A stretch of DNA of 64,000 bases from Aureimonas sp. AU20 (lineage in GTDB: Bacteria > Pseudomonadota > Alphaproteobacteria > Rhizobiales > Rhizobiaceae), in NCBI RefSeq assembly GCF_001442755.1, contig NZ_CP006367.1, positions 620,001 to 684,000 of the forward strand. Reading direction: 5' to 3'. Made by a program: the position numbers and the translations under genes. Positions 45,813-57,401 of the stretch are shown here, piece by piece; the stretch's first letter is position 1; the number at the start of each line of letters is the position of its first letter. Under the pieces are notes generated by a model. The model saw only the letters and a program-made list of their open reading frames with translations. It was not told the origin of the DNA and did not search any database.

Positions 45813-46595
45813 ATGGCTGACAAGTGGAACAGCGGCGTTCGCAGCGTCCCCCTGTCGCGGGGCCGCGCCGACGTCGCCATCGACCAGGGCCTCCGGAGCT
45901 ACATGCTCCGGGTCTACAATCTCATGGCCATCGGCCTCGCCTTGACCGGCATCGCCGCCTACGGCCTCTTCTCCGCCGCGACCACGAGCGATCCTTCGCT
46001 GGCGGTCGGCGCGGTCAACGGCGTGATGCTGACGCAGCTCGGCGCCACCGTCTTCACCACGCCGCTGCGCTGGGTGCTGATGTTCGCGCCCCTCGCGCTG
46101 GTGATGTTCCTGTCCTTCCGCATCCACCGCATGAGCACGGGGGCCGCGCAGGCGACCTTCTGGTCCTATGCCGCGCTGGTCGGCCTGTCGCTCTCCACGA
46201 TCTTCCTCGTCTACACGCAGGAATCGATCGTGCAGGTCTTCTTCGTCACGGCCGCCGCCTTCGGCGCGCTATCGCTCTTCGGCTACACGACGAAGCGGGA
46301 CCTGTCGGGCATGGGCTCGTTCCTGGTGATGGGCCTCTTCGGCCTCATCATCGCCATGCTGGTGAACGTCTTCCTCGCCTCCTCGGCGCTGGGCTTCGCC
46401 ATCTCGGCCGTGGGCGTGCTCGTCTTTGCCGGCCTCACGGCCTGGGACACGCAGCGCATCAAGGACATGTACTTCGAAGGCGACGACACGCTGGTCGCGG
46501 GCCGCAAGGCCATCATGGGCGCGCTGTCGCTCTACCTGAACTTCATCAACATGTTCATGTTCCTGCTTCAGTTCCTCGGCTCCAGCCGCAACTGA
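45813..46595 (+). CDS. Bax inhibitor-1/YccA family membrane protein
   Basis: The 260-residue protein has seven transmembrane helices and the BI-1 pattern: RSYMLRVYNLMAIGLALTGIAAY, a FWSYAALVGLSLSTIFLVYT helix, SLFGYTTKRDLSGMGSFLVMGL, and VFAGLTAWDTQRIKDMY followed by GALSLYLNFINMFMFLLQFLG. Relatives are proton-sensitive calcium leak channels or modulators of the FtsH protease. The start is supported by AAAGGAG before the ATG; the longer in-frame reading is rejected. A terminator follows. Confidence 0.95.
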   Translation: MADKWNSGVRSVPLSRGRADVAIDQGLRSYMLRVYNLMAIGLALTGIAAYGLFSAATTSDPSLAVGAVNGVMLTQLGATVFTTPLRWVLMFAPLALVMFLSFRIHRMSTGAAQATFWSYAALVGLSLSTIFLVYTQESIVQVFFVTAAAFGALSLFGYTTKRDLSGMGSFLVMGLFGLIIAMLVNVFLASSALGFAISAVGVLVFAGLTAWDTQRIKDMYFEGDDTLVAGRKAIMGALSLYLNFINMFMFLLQFLGSSRN

Positions 46596-46623
46596 GCGGC
46601 TAAGTCGACAGGATCGATACGGT

Positions 46624-46653
46624 GAAAGGGCGGCTCTCGGGCCGCCCTTTTTC
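46624..46653 (+). terminator. Rho-independent terminator after the BI-1 gene
   Basis: A stem of GGGCGGC with GCCGCCC (extended by flanking A-T pairs) has a short loop and is followed by TTTTTCG. It lies about 30 bases after the stop. Confidence 0.9.
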
Positions 46654-46753
46654 GTGCGCGTTCGACGCCCCAGCCTCCGTCATTCGACGCATTGAGCCGG
46701 CGGGCCGCCGCGCCTATGGTCGCGCCGTTTCGAATGAGTAAGGCATCCCCTCC

Positions 46754-47311
46754 ATGAGCGCGTTCACCCTTCGCGAAGCCAGCCTGGCCGATATTCCCGC
46801 GATCTGCCGGATCTACGAGCACGCCGTCTTGCACGGCACGGCGACCTACGAGCTGGTTCCCCCCGACGAGACGGAGATGACGGCGCGCTTTCTCGGCCTG
46901 ACGCGGCAGGACTATCCCTATCTCGTCGCCTGCGACGCGGCTGGCGAGGTCGTCGCCTATGCCTATGCCGGCCCGTTCCGGGCTCGGCCGGCCTATCGTT
47001 GGTCGGTGGAGGATTCGATCTATCTCGCGCCCGAGGCGCAGGGGCAGGGCATCGGCACGGCGCTGCTCGGCCGGCTCTTGGAGCTTTGCCAGGCGAAGGG
47101 CTTCCGCCAGATGATCGCGGTGATCGGCGGGGCCGACAATCATGGCTCGATCCGTCTGCACGAGAAGCTCGGCTTCGCGCGGATCGGCCTGTTCGAGGGC
47201 TCCGGCTTCAAGTTCGGCCGCTGGATCGACACGGTGCTGATGCAGTACCCACTGAACGGCGGCAAGAGCACGCTGCCGGACGAAAGCGTCTATCCCGGCA
47301 CCCTGTCGTAA
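46754..47311 (+). CDS. GNAT acetyltransferase, phosphinothricin acetyltransferase-like
   Basis: The 185-residue protein starts FTLREASLADIPAICRIYEHAVLHGTATYEL, the start pattern of the Pat/Bar (YncA/MnaT) branch, which has I..IYN..V..GTA.FE. The acetyl-CoA block is SIYLAPEAQGQGIGTALLGRLLELCQAKGFRQMIAVIGGADNHGSIRLHEKLGF, and the tail FKFGRWIDTVLMQYPL is also typical. Such enzymes acetylate methionine sulfone/sulfoximine or phosphinothricin. The true substrate is inferred only. Confidence 0.92.
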   Translation: MSAFTLREASLADIPAICRIYEHAVLHGTATYELVPPDETEMTARFLGLTRQDYPYLVACDAAGEVVAYAYAGPFRARPAYRWSVEDSIYLAPEAQGQGIGTALLGRLLELCQAKGFRQMIAVIGGADNHGSIRLHEKLGFARIGLFEGSGFKFGRWIDTVLMQYPLNGGKSTLPDESVYPGTLS

Positions 47312-47401
47312 TCCGAGAGGTTTTGATCGCCCCGGCCGCGCCTCGCGCGGCTTGAACCCCGCGCGCCGGATTCGCTCGCTGCGGGCGGGGGAGGCCGGGC
47401 G

Positions 47402-49771
47402 TCAGGCCGCGTCGGCGACGAGCGGTTGGCTCTCTCGCAGGCGCGGCTCGGGGCGGCCGAGCAGATACCCCTGGCCGGCGTCGCAGCCGATGCGGCGCAG
47501 GAGCGCCAGCTGCGTTTCCGTCTCGATGCCTTCCGCCAGCGTCGGGATGGACAGCGCCCTGCCGAGCTGGACGATGGCGGTGAGCACCGCCAGCGAGTTC
47601 GCGTCGGTGTCGGCGCTCGCCACGAAGGACCGGTCGATCTTGATCCGGTCGAGCGGGAAGTCGCGGAGATGGGCGAGCGAGGAGAAGCCCGTTCCGAAAT
47701 CGTCCATCGCCACGCGAATGCCCATCTCCCGCAGCGAGGCGAGCATATGGGCGATGGCCGGACCGTCCTCGACCATGGCGGTCTCGGTCAGCTCCACCTC
47801 CAGCCGCGCCGCCGTCAGGCCGCTGGCCGCCAGCGCCCGCGTCACATGCGCCATGAGCTGCGGCGAGCGCAGCTGCACGGGCGAGACGTTGACCGAGATG
47901 TGCAGCGCGCTGTCCCAGGTCGCGGCCTCGCGGCAGGCTTCCCGCAGCACCCATTCGCCGATCCCGACGATGAGGCCGATCTCCTCGGCGAGCGGAATGA
48001 AGCGCGCGGGCGAGATGGGGCCGAGGGTCGGATGGTTCCAGCGGATCAACGCCTCGTAACCGATCACCGCATCGCTCGAAAGCGAAAGGAGCGGCTGGTA
48101 GGCGAGATGGAAGGCGCCCTGCGCCAGCGCCTGGCGCATGTCGCGCTCCAGCTGGTTGCGCTCAGCAACCGCCTCCATCATGCCGGAGAGATAGGCGACC
48201 GCGCAGCCACGGCCCTGGCGCTTGGCCTCGTAGAGCGCGATGTCGGTCTGCTGCATGAGAAGGTCGGCGTCGGCCGCCTCGTGCGCACCGCAGATGCCGA
48301 TCGAGCAGCCGATGGACAGCATCGTGTCGCCCACCATGAAGGGCACGGACAGCGTGGAGACGACGCCTTCCGCCGTTTCGCGCGCCGTCGCGGCGTCTCC
48401 CGCCAGGAGGATGGCCAGCTCGTCGCCGCCGATGCGGGCGACGAAGTCGGCCTCGGCCAGGATCACCCGAAGGCGCCCGGCGACCTGCACGAGGAGTTGG
48501 TCGCCCATCGCATGGCCATAGGTGTCGTTCACTGGCTTGAAGCGATCGAGATCGAGAAGCAGGAGATGCCACCGCTCGGCGGGCTCCAGCCCCGCCTCCA
48601 TACGCGCCTGCAGGCCGCGCCGGTTGGCGAGGCCCGTCAGCGGGTCGTGGAAGACCATATGCGAGATCTGCTGCTGCGCTTTTCGGGTGCTCGTCACGTC
48701 GTCGAAGATCAGCACCGTGCCGCCGCCCTGCACCGGGCGGCTTTCGATTTCCAGAATGCGCCCGCCGGACATGGCGCATTCCGTGCGCCGCAGCGTGCCG
48801 GAGCGAATGCGCTCCAGAATGCGCTGGTTCACGTCGGTCTGCTTGTCGGCCGACCAGTTGTTGGCCCGCCCGACCACGCTGAGAAAGGACAGGACCGACA
48901 TGCCGTTGCTGAGGGAACGCTCGCCCAGGGCGAACAGCTCGAGGAAGCGCGTGTTGAACAGGCCGATCCGGTTCTGGTTGTCGATGAAGACCAGCCCGTT
49001 CGACATGTTGTGGAGCGCTGTGGAGAGAATCTGCGCATGCGCGAGCTTCTGTTCCTCGAAGCGCCGCGCCGTCAGAAGGGCCAGGATGGCGCCGACGAAA
49101 AGAACCACGGCGCCAGCGGCGGTGAAGATGCTGAGCGTGACGTTCTCGCCCGCGATCGCCAGCCGGTCGCCATGAGGCATGAGCGAGACGCCGGCGATCG
49201 AGATGAAATGCGCGCCGCAGACCCCGAGTGTGACGAGAAGGCAGACCAGGGCGGGATGACGCATCGCGCGGGGCAGGCCGCGAGCCGTCGCAAGGCACAG
49301 GCCGCCCATGCCGTAGGCGAGCACCACCACGGGTCCCGCGATCGCCTGCGAGCAGCCTTCGATCGCGGACATGCCGGCATAGTGCATGGCGCCGATGCCC
49401 AAGCCCCCGAGCGCGCCGAGGAGAACCCGCGCGCGGAGCGACGAAAAGGAGACCGAAAGCGCCAGCGGCACGCCCACGGCGAGAACCGAAATGAGCGCCG
49501 ACAGGGCCGTTTCCGACCCGTTGTAGCTGAGCAGCAGATCGGCGCGGTAGCCGAGCATGGCGATGAAATGCGTGGTCCAGACGCCGAGCCCGGCCACGGT
49601 CGCCACGGCCCATTGCCAGCGGCGGCGAACCGCACCTTCGCCCGCCTCGGCCGCATCCAGAAGCACCGCCAGAAGCCAACCCGCCACCACGCAGATGGCG
49701 GCGGCCGTCAGGACGAATCCGAGGGAATGCTGCGATGCGAGAAGGGTGAAGGCTGCCATACCGAAAGCCAT
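47402..49771 (-). CDS. MHYT-PAS-GGDEF-EAL c-di-GMP signalling protein
   Basis: The 789-residue membrane protein has an MHYT sensor of seven helices (about 1-235), with motif copies at THFIAML (H69), MHYAGM (129-134) and AHFISI (H188). These His/Met residues are proposed to bind copper or sense gases. A PAS-like domain follows (about 245-365), then GGDEF with active-site GGDEL (448-452), and EAL with the motif EALIRW (573-578) and the later DDFGTGFSSL. It could make or break c-di-GMP; both active sites look mostly intact. The I-site RxxD is not obvious. It converges with the acetyltransferase gene. Confidence 0.95.
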   Translation of the reverse strand: MAFGMAAFTLLASQHSLGFVLTAAAICVVAGWLLAVLLDAAEAGEGAVRRRWQWAVATVAGLGVWTTHFIAMLGYRADLLLSYNGSETALSALISVLAVGVPLALSVSFSSLRARVLLGALGGLGIGAMHYAGMSAIEGCSQAIAGPVVVLAYGMGGLCLATARGLPRAMRHPALVCLLVTLGVCGAHFISIAGVSLMPHGDRLAIAGENVTLSIFTAAGAVVLFVGAILALLTARRFEEQKLAHAQILSTALHNMSNGLVFIDNQNRIGLFNTRFLELFALGERSLSNGMSVLSFLSVVGRANNWSADKQTDVNQRILERIRSGTLRRTECAMSGGRILEIESRPVQGGGTVLIFDDVTSTRKAQQQISHMVFHDPLTGLANRRGLQARMEAGLEPAERWHLLLLDLDRFKPVNDTYGHAMGDQLLVQVAGRLRVILAEADFVARIGGDELAILLAGDAATARETAEGVVSTLSVPFMVGDTMLSIGCSIGICGAHEAADADLLMQQTDIALYEAKRQGRGCAVAYLSGMMEAVAERNQLERDMRQALAQGAFHLAYQPLLSLSSDAVIGYEALIRWNHPTLGPISPARFIPLAEEIGLIVGIGEWVLREACREAATWDSALHISVNVSPVQLRSPQLMAHVTRALAASGLTAARLEVELTETAMVEDGPAIAHMLASLREMGIRVAMDDFGTGFSSLAHLRDFPLDRIKIDRSFVASADTDANSLAVLTAIVQLGRALSIPTLAEGIETETQLALLRRIGCDAGQGYLLGRPEPRLRESQPLVADAA

Positions 49772-50006
49772 AGGGGACCAACGGTATCCACAGCCTCAAT
49801 CCGGATGGTGAAGAAGCGTTGAATCTCACCCTCGGGAGAGCCGGCCTTGTGGGCCGGGATGACAGGCGCGCCGCCGAAACCCCGATTTCACTGCGGGTTC
49901 GGGCTCCCGGACCATTGGCCGGCATGGCCAGCGACATCGCGCCGCTCCCCGGCCGGGCCGGCGCGCGACCATCCTGGCCGAACCGGCCCGCCGACGAGAC
50001 GTGTCT

Positions 50007-50378
50007 TCAGCTTTCCGTGAGCTTCAACGCCTTATCGAAGACGCGCAGCACCTGCGACAGCTCGTGGCCGCGCTTCATGACGAGGCCGCCGGCGGCATGC
50101 ACGCTGTAGGCGCCCTGGCGCCGCGCGAGCTTGGGGTCCTTCTCGATGCGGAAGAGCGGCATTTCCGAGGCGCGGCGGAAGATCGAGAACACGGCGCGAT
50201 CGCGCAGCGTGTCGATCGCATAGTCCCGCCATTCCCCGGCCGCCACCATGCGCCCGTAGATGCGAAGGATCTCTCCCAGTTCGTGGCGGTCGAAGCTGAC
50301 GATCGGCAGGCTGTTGGCGCTGCGCACCTCCGCCAGATTGATCAGCGAGGCGGAGCGTTCGGCTGCAGGTTCGGTCAA
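50007..50378 (-). CDS. DUF2794 domain-containing protein
   Basis: The 123-residue cytosolic protein matches the alphaproteobacterial DUF2794 family: VSFDRHELGEILRIYGRMVAAGEWRDYAIDTLRDRAVFSIFRRASEMPLFRIEKDPKLARRQGAYSVHAAGGLVMKRGHELSQVLRVF (quoted as the family core; conserved words are DR.EL..IL..YGRMVAAGEWRDY). Function unknown. The start is a TTG at 50378 with GGAGG a good distance upstream; there is no ATG before the conserved part. It follows DUF1223 and acnA, a conserved order in Hyphomicrobiales. Confidence 0.92.
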   Translation of the reverse strand: MTEPAAERSASLINLAEVRSANSLPIVSFDRHELGEILRIYGRMVAAGEWRDYAIDTLRDRAVFSIFRRASEMPLFRIEKDPKLARRQGAYSVHAAGGLVMKRGHELSQVLRVFDKALKLTES

Positions 50379-50619
50379 TCGCTGTCCCTCCGAGGCGCGG
50401 CGCGGGGGAGGCGCGGCGCTTCATCATCCTGTCATGGAAATGGGACCGGGCGAAGGGCGTTGCAACGGGACCGCCATGCCGGGGCAAGGCTTGCGGCGCG
50501 CCGGGCGTGGCTTGTGCGCAGCCGCGTCCGAGGGCGATTCAGGCCCCGGGTCTAGGAAGCTGGCGCTATCTTCTTGTGAAAAGGGATGTTTTCCAATTGG
50601 AGAGTCGCTCGAAGAAACG

Positions 50620-51402
50620 TCAGAAGCGCAGCGCCGCCGCCGCTAGGATGCGGCCCGGCCGGTCGTCCTTATCCATGGCCTGGATCAACGCCACGCAGCC
50701 GCCCGCCTCGGCGTCGGGATCGGCCAGGAGTCCAAGCGGCATGTCCACCGACAGGCGCCCGTCCGGGCCGATCACCCCGACCGCGCGCCAGTCGCGCACG
50801 GCATGGGTGTTGAGAAGCTGGCGGCCCTGGTTCTCGCCGCGCGCGACCTGCGTGCTGGTGGTCTTGGCATAGGTCGCAAGGATCAGCGCCGGGGGGCGGG
50901 CGCCTTCCGGTTGCGGACCGGCGGCGACGCGAAGGCTCAGCGTGTCGCCGGACAGGCGCATCTCGATGGTGGGCTGGCCGTCGGCGCCGGGCAAGGGCGC
51001 GGCGCCGACGGCGCGCTCGATCGCCGCCTCGTCCGCGCCGCCGAGCGCGGCCTGTCCGTTGACGATGGCCTGGGGCGTCGAAAGCCCGCCCAGCCGCATC
51101 GCCTTGCTGTATCCCTTCTGCCGCTCGGCGTTGCGGCGCGAGCCGAGCGGGTCCTCCCAGCCGATATAGTCCCAATAGTCGACGTGATAGGCCAGCGCCA
51201 CGTAGTCCGGCCGCGCGGCAAGGCGCGCCAGAACCGCGTCGGCCTTGGGGCATTCGGCGCAGCCCTGGCTGGTGAAGAGCTCCACGATGCCGCGCACCGT
51301 CCGGCTCGTCGCCTCGGCGCCGCTTTCGTCCGCGCGCGCGCTGGGGGCGCTGACAAGCGCGGCGGCGGCGAAGGCCAGGGCGGCAAGGCTCGGCGGGGTC
51401 AT
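50620..51402 (-). CDS. DUF1223 domain-containing thioredoxin-like secreted protein
   Basis: The 260-residue protein has a signal peptide (LAALAFAAAALVSAPSARA, cleaved near ARADE). The mature domain begins VELFTSQGCAECPKADAVLARLA with a CxxC motif in a thioredoxin-like fold, followed by VDYWDYIGWEDPLGSRRNAERQKGY and STPQAIVNGQAALGGAD. DUF1223 function is unknown; a periplasmic redox role is inferred from CxxC. It lies downstream of acnA but behind two terminator hairpins. Confidence 0.92.
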   Translation of the reverse strand: MTPPSLAALAFAAAALVSAPSARADESGAEATSRTVRGIVELFTSQGCAECPKADAVLARLAARPDYVALAYHVDYWDYIGWEDPLGSRRNAERQKGYSKAMRLGGLSTPQAIVNGQAALGGADEAAIERAVGAAPLPGADGQPTIEMRLSGDTLSLRVAAGPQPEGARPPALILATYAKTTSTQVARGENQGRQLLNTHAVRDWRAVGVIGPDGRLSVDMPLGLLADPDAEAGGCVALIQAMDKDDRPGRILAAAALRF

Positions 51403-51528
51403 GGGGCGGGGTCTCCTCGGCTTCGGGGCCTGCCCGAAAACAGATGGGACCATGCGGGAGGAACCCCAGGGAACGCGAGCCTTCCCCCGTTCAATTGAGG
51501 GTGAAGCTTGCGCGAGGGCGCGCGCATG

Positions 51529-51564
51529 AAAACGCCGCCGCCCCTGCGTGCAGGAGCGGCGGCG
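51529..51564 (-). terminator. acnA terminator, distal hairpin
   Basis: On the minus strand a nine-base stem CGCCGCCGC with GCGGCGGCG, extended by a CCTGC/GCAGG inner stem, is followed by TTTTC. It is the second of two hairpins after acnA. Confidence 0.85.
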
Positions 51565-51565
51565 C

Positions 51566-51598
51566 AAAAAGTGGCCCGGCCCGCGAAGGGGCCGGGCG
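51566..51598 (-). terminator. acnA terminator, proximal hairpin
   Basis: On the minus strand a perfect eight-base stem CCCGGCCC with GGGCCGGG and a short loop is followed by CACTTTTTG. It begins 17 bases beyond the acnA stop. Confidence 0.8.
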
Positions 51599-51612
51599 GA
51601 TGGGACGTGACC

Positions 51613-54366
<2,754 letters not shown>

Positions 54367-54775
54367 AGGGTTCTCGTTCCTTCTCGAACCAAAAAATGTC
54401 CGAAAGGCGAACGACCGCGGCACGCCAAAGCGTGCTTCGGAAAATGCGGGTGCGACCATTTCCGCCCGTCCGCCTCAGTCCTCGCCGGGGAGGCGGGGCA
54501 CGTGAGATCGGCGCTATGTGATCCACGCCGGTCGCTGGAGTGGGTGAGCGCCTTATAGGCAAGTTTGTAATCGCTATAAAGGGGCTTCGCGCATTCGCCG
54601 CGTCGCAATCGACCCGGCGCTCCCGCCTCGCTCCATTTTCGCCGATCACGACCCCTTGCCCGGTGACGGACGATCCCGTGCTGCCGCTTGCCTTTCGTCT
54701 CCCGCCTCTCCACAACGAAGCTTCGGGATGTTCGGCGCCTGTCATAGCGCGGGAAGATTGAGGAGTGGTTCCGGC
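54367..54775. other. Divergent acnA/ccmA intergenic region (409 bp)
   Basis: No gene supported. An AT-rich, nearly palindromic stretch at 54552-54581 could serve as a two-way promoter. The ccmA ribosome binding site (AGGAG) lies at 54761-54765. Confidence 0.5.
54552..54581. promoter_or_regulatory. Candidate bidirectional promoter box
   Basis: Reading right: TTATAG, 16 bases, TATAAA. Reading left: TTATAG, 16 bases, TATAAG. This makes an imperfect palindrome in an otherwise GC-rich region between divergent acnA and ccmA. The -35-like boxes are weak, so this is a candidate only. Confidence 0.35.
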
Positions 54776-55468
54776 GTGGCGGGCAGGCTCGTGATCGAAG
54801 GGCTGGCCTGTGGCCGGGCCGGCCGGCTCGTGGTGCCGCCCCTGACCCTCGCGCTCGCCCCCGGCGAGGCCGTGCTCGTCACCGGCGAGAACGGCGCCGG
54901 CAAGTCGACCCTCCTGCGCACGCTGGCCGGCCTCCTGCCGCCGCTGGCGGGAGCGGTTCGCGTCGAGGGCTTCGCTGTAGCCAGTGGCGAGCCCGCCCGA
55001 TCCGCATCCGAAATCGCCCATTATCTCGGTCATCGCAACGCCCTCAAGGGCGGGCGCACGGCGGGCGCCGAACTCGGCTTCTGGCAGGGCTATCTCGGCG
55101 GCCGGGCGCTGTCGCCGCAAGAGGCGCTGGAGGCAGTGGGCCTCCCTGGCGCTGCGCCCTTCCGCTGTCACGATCTGTCCGCCGGCCAGGCTCGCCGCGC
55201 CGCGCTCGCCCGGCTTCTCGTCGCGCATCGCCCGCTCTGGCTTTTGGACGAGCCGACCACGGCGCTGGACGCCAAGGCCCAGGACGATTTCGCCAGGCTT
55301 TGCCGGCTGCATCTCGCCGAGGGCGGGTTGATTCTCGCCGCCACGCACCAGCCGATCGATCTCGGACCCGACGCGCGAACGCTCCGTCTTGAGCCTCCGG
55401 CGCCCTCGACAGCGGCCGATCTCGAATCATCCATCGAGAGCGACGAGACCTGGGAGGCGATCGGCTGA
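54776..55468 (+). CDS. ccmA: Heme ABC exporter ATP-binding protein CcmA
   Basis: CcmA powers release of holo-CcmE in system I cytochrome c maturation. The 230-residue ATPase has Walker A GENGAGKST at about 39-47, a signature LSAGQARRAALARLL typical of CcmA, Walker B LWLLDEPTTALD and a switch histidine in AATHQPI. The start is taken as GTG 54776 with AGGAG ten bases upstream; an in-frame TTG lies at 54758. Its stop shares one base with the ccmB ATG (TGATG). Confidence 0.95.
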   Translation: MAGRLVIEGLACGRAGRLVVPPLTLALAPGEAVLVTGENGAGKSTLLRTLAGLLPPLAGAVRVEGFAVASGEPARSASEIAHYLGHRNALKGGRTAGAELGFWQGYLGGRALSPQEALEAVGLPGAAPFRCHDLSAGQARRAALARLLVAHRPLWLLDEPTTALDAKAQDDFARLCRLHLAEGGLILAATHQPIDLGPDARTLRLEPPAPSTAADLESSIESDETWEAIG

Positions 55469-56127
55469 TGGGCGCGCTGTTTCGGCGCGACCTCGCGCTG
55501 CTTCTCTCCGGGTCGGGCGGCGGCGCGCCGGGCGTCGTGTTCTTTCTGGCGGTGGTGGCCGTCATTCCCTTCGGCGTCGGGCCGGATCTCCAGCTCCTGT
55601 CGCGCATCGGCCCGGCCTTTCTCTGGATCGGCGCGCTGCTTTCCACGCTTCTCTCGCTCGACCGCCTGTTCCAGGCCGATCGCGAGGACGGCACGCTCGA
55701 CCTGCTGCTCGCCGGCCCGCTGCCGCTGCCGCTGGTGGTGCTGGCCAAATCCGCCGCGCTCTGGGTCGCGTCCTGCCTGCCGCTGGTGCTCGCCGCGCCT
55801 TTTCTCGGCCTGCTCCTGGCGCTGCCGCCGCTGGCGCTGGGCGCCACGGCGCTAACGCTTCTCGTCGGCACGCCCGCCCTGGTGCTGATCGGGGCGGTGG
55901 GCGCGGCGGTGGCGGCCAGCCTGCCGCGCGGCGGCGTGCTCGTTTCCGTGCTCACCCTGCCGCTCGCCATTCCCGTGCTGATCTTCGGCGTCGCGGCCAC
56001 CAACGGGGCGATCGGTGACCTCGCGCCGTTTCGCGCGCCCTTCCTAATCCTTTGCGCCCTCACGCTTTTCTACGGCGTGCTCGGCCCGCTCGCAGCCGCG
56101 CTCGCCCTTCGCCAATCCGCCGACTGA
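55468..56127 (+). CDS. ccmB: Heme exporter protein CcmB
   Basis: The 219-residue permease has six transmembrane helices and the CcmB start ALFRRDLALLLSGSGGGAPGVVFFLAVVAVIPFGVGPD, followed by LLSLDRLFQADREDGTLDLLLAGPLPLPLVVLAK, the typical cytoplasmic loop. With CcmA and CcmC it supports heme transfer onto CcmE. The start overlaps the ccmA stop. Confidence 0.96.
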   Translation: MGALFRRDLALLLSGSGGGAPGVVFFLAVVAVIPFGVGPDLQLLSRIGPAFLWIGALLSTLLSLDRLFQADREDGTLDLLLAGPLPLPLVVLAKSAALWVASCLPLVLAAPFLGLLLALPPLALGATALTLLVGTPALVLIGAVGAAVAASLPRGGVLVSVLTLPLAIPVLIFGVAATNGAIGDLAPFRAPFLILCALTLFYGVLGPLAAALALRQSAD

Positions 56128-56141
56128 CCGACGAGAGACCC

Positions 56142-56573
56142 ATGCCTCGCTTCGACCCCGCGCTCTATTCCTTCCATCGCGAGACGCCGGAGGCCGACGA
56201 CTATCGCCGCCTTCGCGCCGTGTCCGGCCTCAGCCCCAAGAGCGAGGAGGCCGCGCGGCGCGGGCTGCCGAACACGCTCCACGCCGTGGTGGTGCGTTTC
56301 GAGGACCGGGCCGTCGCTATGGGCCGGGTGGTCGGCGATGGCGGCGCCTTCTTCCAGATCGTGGACATGGCGGTGGAGCCTGCGCACCAAGGGCGGGGGA
56401 TCGGCAAGGCGATCTTCGCCGCGCTGATGGACTGGCTCCACGAAAACGCCCCGGACAGCGCCTATGTCAGCCTGATCGCCGACGGCGCCGCCCGGCATCT
56501 CTACGCCCAGTTCGGCTTCGAGCCCGTCATGCCCGCCTCGATCGGCATGGCGCTGCGCGTCCAGGCGCGCTGA
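56142..56573 (+). CDS. GNAT family N-acetyltransferase inside the ccm operon
   Basis: The 143-residue protein has [48 protein letters not shown], then FFQIVDMAVEPAHQGRGIGKAIFAALMDWLHENAP with the acetyl-CoA Q-G-R-G-I-G-K loop, and RHLYAQFGFEPVMPASIGMAL. Substrate unknown. It starts 14 bases after ccmB and ends 65 bases before ccmC on the same strand, so it is probably cotranscribed with them, although GNAT is not a known ccm component. Confidence 0.9.
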   Translation: MPRFDPALYSFHRETPEADDYRRLRAVSGLSPKSEEAARRGLPNTLHAVVVRFEDRAVAMGRVVGDGGAFFQIVDMAVEPAHQGRGIGKAIFAALMDWLHENAPDSAYVSLIADGAARHLYAQFGFEPVMPASIGMALRVQAR

Positions 56574-56638
56574 AAGCGCACATCCGGGGGCAAGCGGGGC
56601 GGTTTGCCGCCGCCTGCGAACCGTTCTAGAAAGGCCCT

Positions 56639-57394
56639 ATGAGCGATCTTGCCGCCCGCCCCTCGCGCTTCGCGCTTCTGGCCAACCCGACGCGGTTCCT
56701 GGACCTGTCGGGCCGCGTCCAGCCCTGGCTCTATGCCGTGGCGCTGGGCCTCCTGGCCGTCGGGCTGACGATGGGCCTCCGGGCGCCGGAGGATTATCAG
56801 CAGGGCGCCACGGTGCGCATTCTCTTCATCCACGTGCCCTTCGCCTGGATCGCGATGATGGGCTGGACGGTCATGTCGGCCTCGGCGCTCGGTCTTCTCG
56901 TCTGGCGCCATCCGATCGCCGAAGTCTCGATCCGCGCCGCCGCGCCGATCGGCGCCGTGTTCACGTTTTTGTGCCTCTTCACCGGCTCGGTCTGGGGCCG
57001 GCCGATGTGGGGGACGTGGTGGGTCTGGGACGCGCGGCTGACCTCGGTCTTCGTCCTGTTCCTGCTTTATCTCGGGCTGATCGCGCTGACCCGCGCCTTC
57101 GAGGAGCCCCAGCGGGCCGGCCGCATGGCGGCGGTCTTCGTGCTGGTCGGCTTCCTCCTGATCCCGGTCATCAAGTTCTCGGTGGACTGGTGGTCGACGC
57201 TGCACCAGCCCGCCAGCGTCCTGCGCCTAGGCGGCTCGACGCTGGACGCGGCCTATCTCCATCCGCTGCTCGTTTGCGCCGCCGGCTTCTCGACCCTCTT
57301 CTTCGCGCTGCATCTCACCGCCATGCGCACGGAAATCCGCCGCCGCCGCCTGCGCAATCTCGAGCGCCGCCGCCTCGGCCAGACGGGAGCCTGA
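56639..57394 (+). CDS. ccmC: Heme exporter/handling protein CcmC
   Basis: CcmC loads heme onto CcmE. The 251-residue membrane protein has six helices and the periplasmic tryptophan-rich WWD motif WGTWWVWDARLTS (about 122-134), flanked by conserved histidines: one in LFIHVPFAW (about 60) and one near WWSTLHQPAS (about 186). Length is normal. Start ATG at 56639 gives MSDLAARPSRF. It precedes ccmD by seven bases. Confidence 0.97.
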   Translation: MSDLAARPSRFALLANPTRFLDLSGRVQPWLYAVALGLLAVGLTMGLRAPEDYQQGATVRILFIHVPFAWIAMMGWTVMSASALGLLVWRHPIAEVSIRAAAPIGAVFTFLCLFTGSVWGRPMWGTWWVWDARLTSVFVLFLLYLGLIALTRAFEEPQRAGRMAAVFVLVGFLLIPVIKFSVDWWSTLHQPASVLRLGGSTLDAAYLHPLLVCAAGFSTLFFALHLTAMRTEIRRRRLRNLERRRLGQTGA

Positions 57395-57401
57395 CCCCAG
57401 C

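Noticed and set aside
47426..49822. 798-codon plus-strand open frame opposite the MHYT-GGDEF-EAL gene
   Set aside because: Antisense shadow of a multi-domain protein; no domain seen in its own translation.
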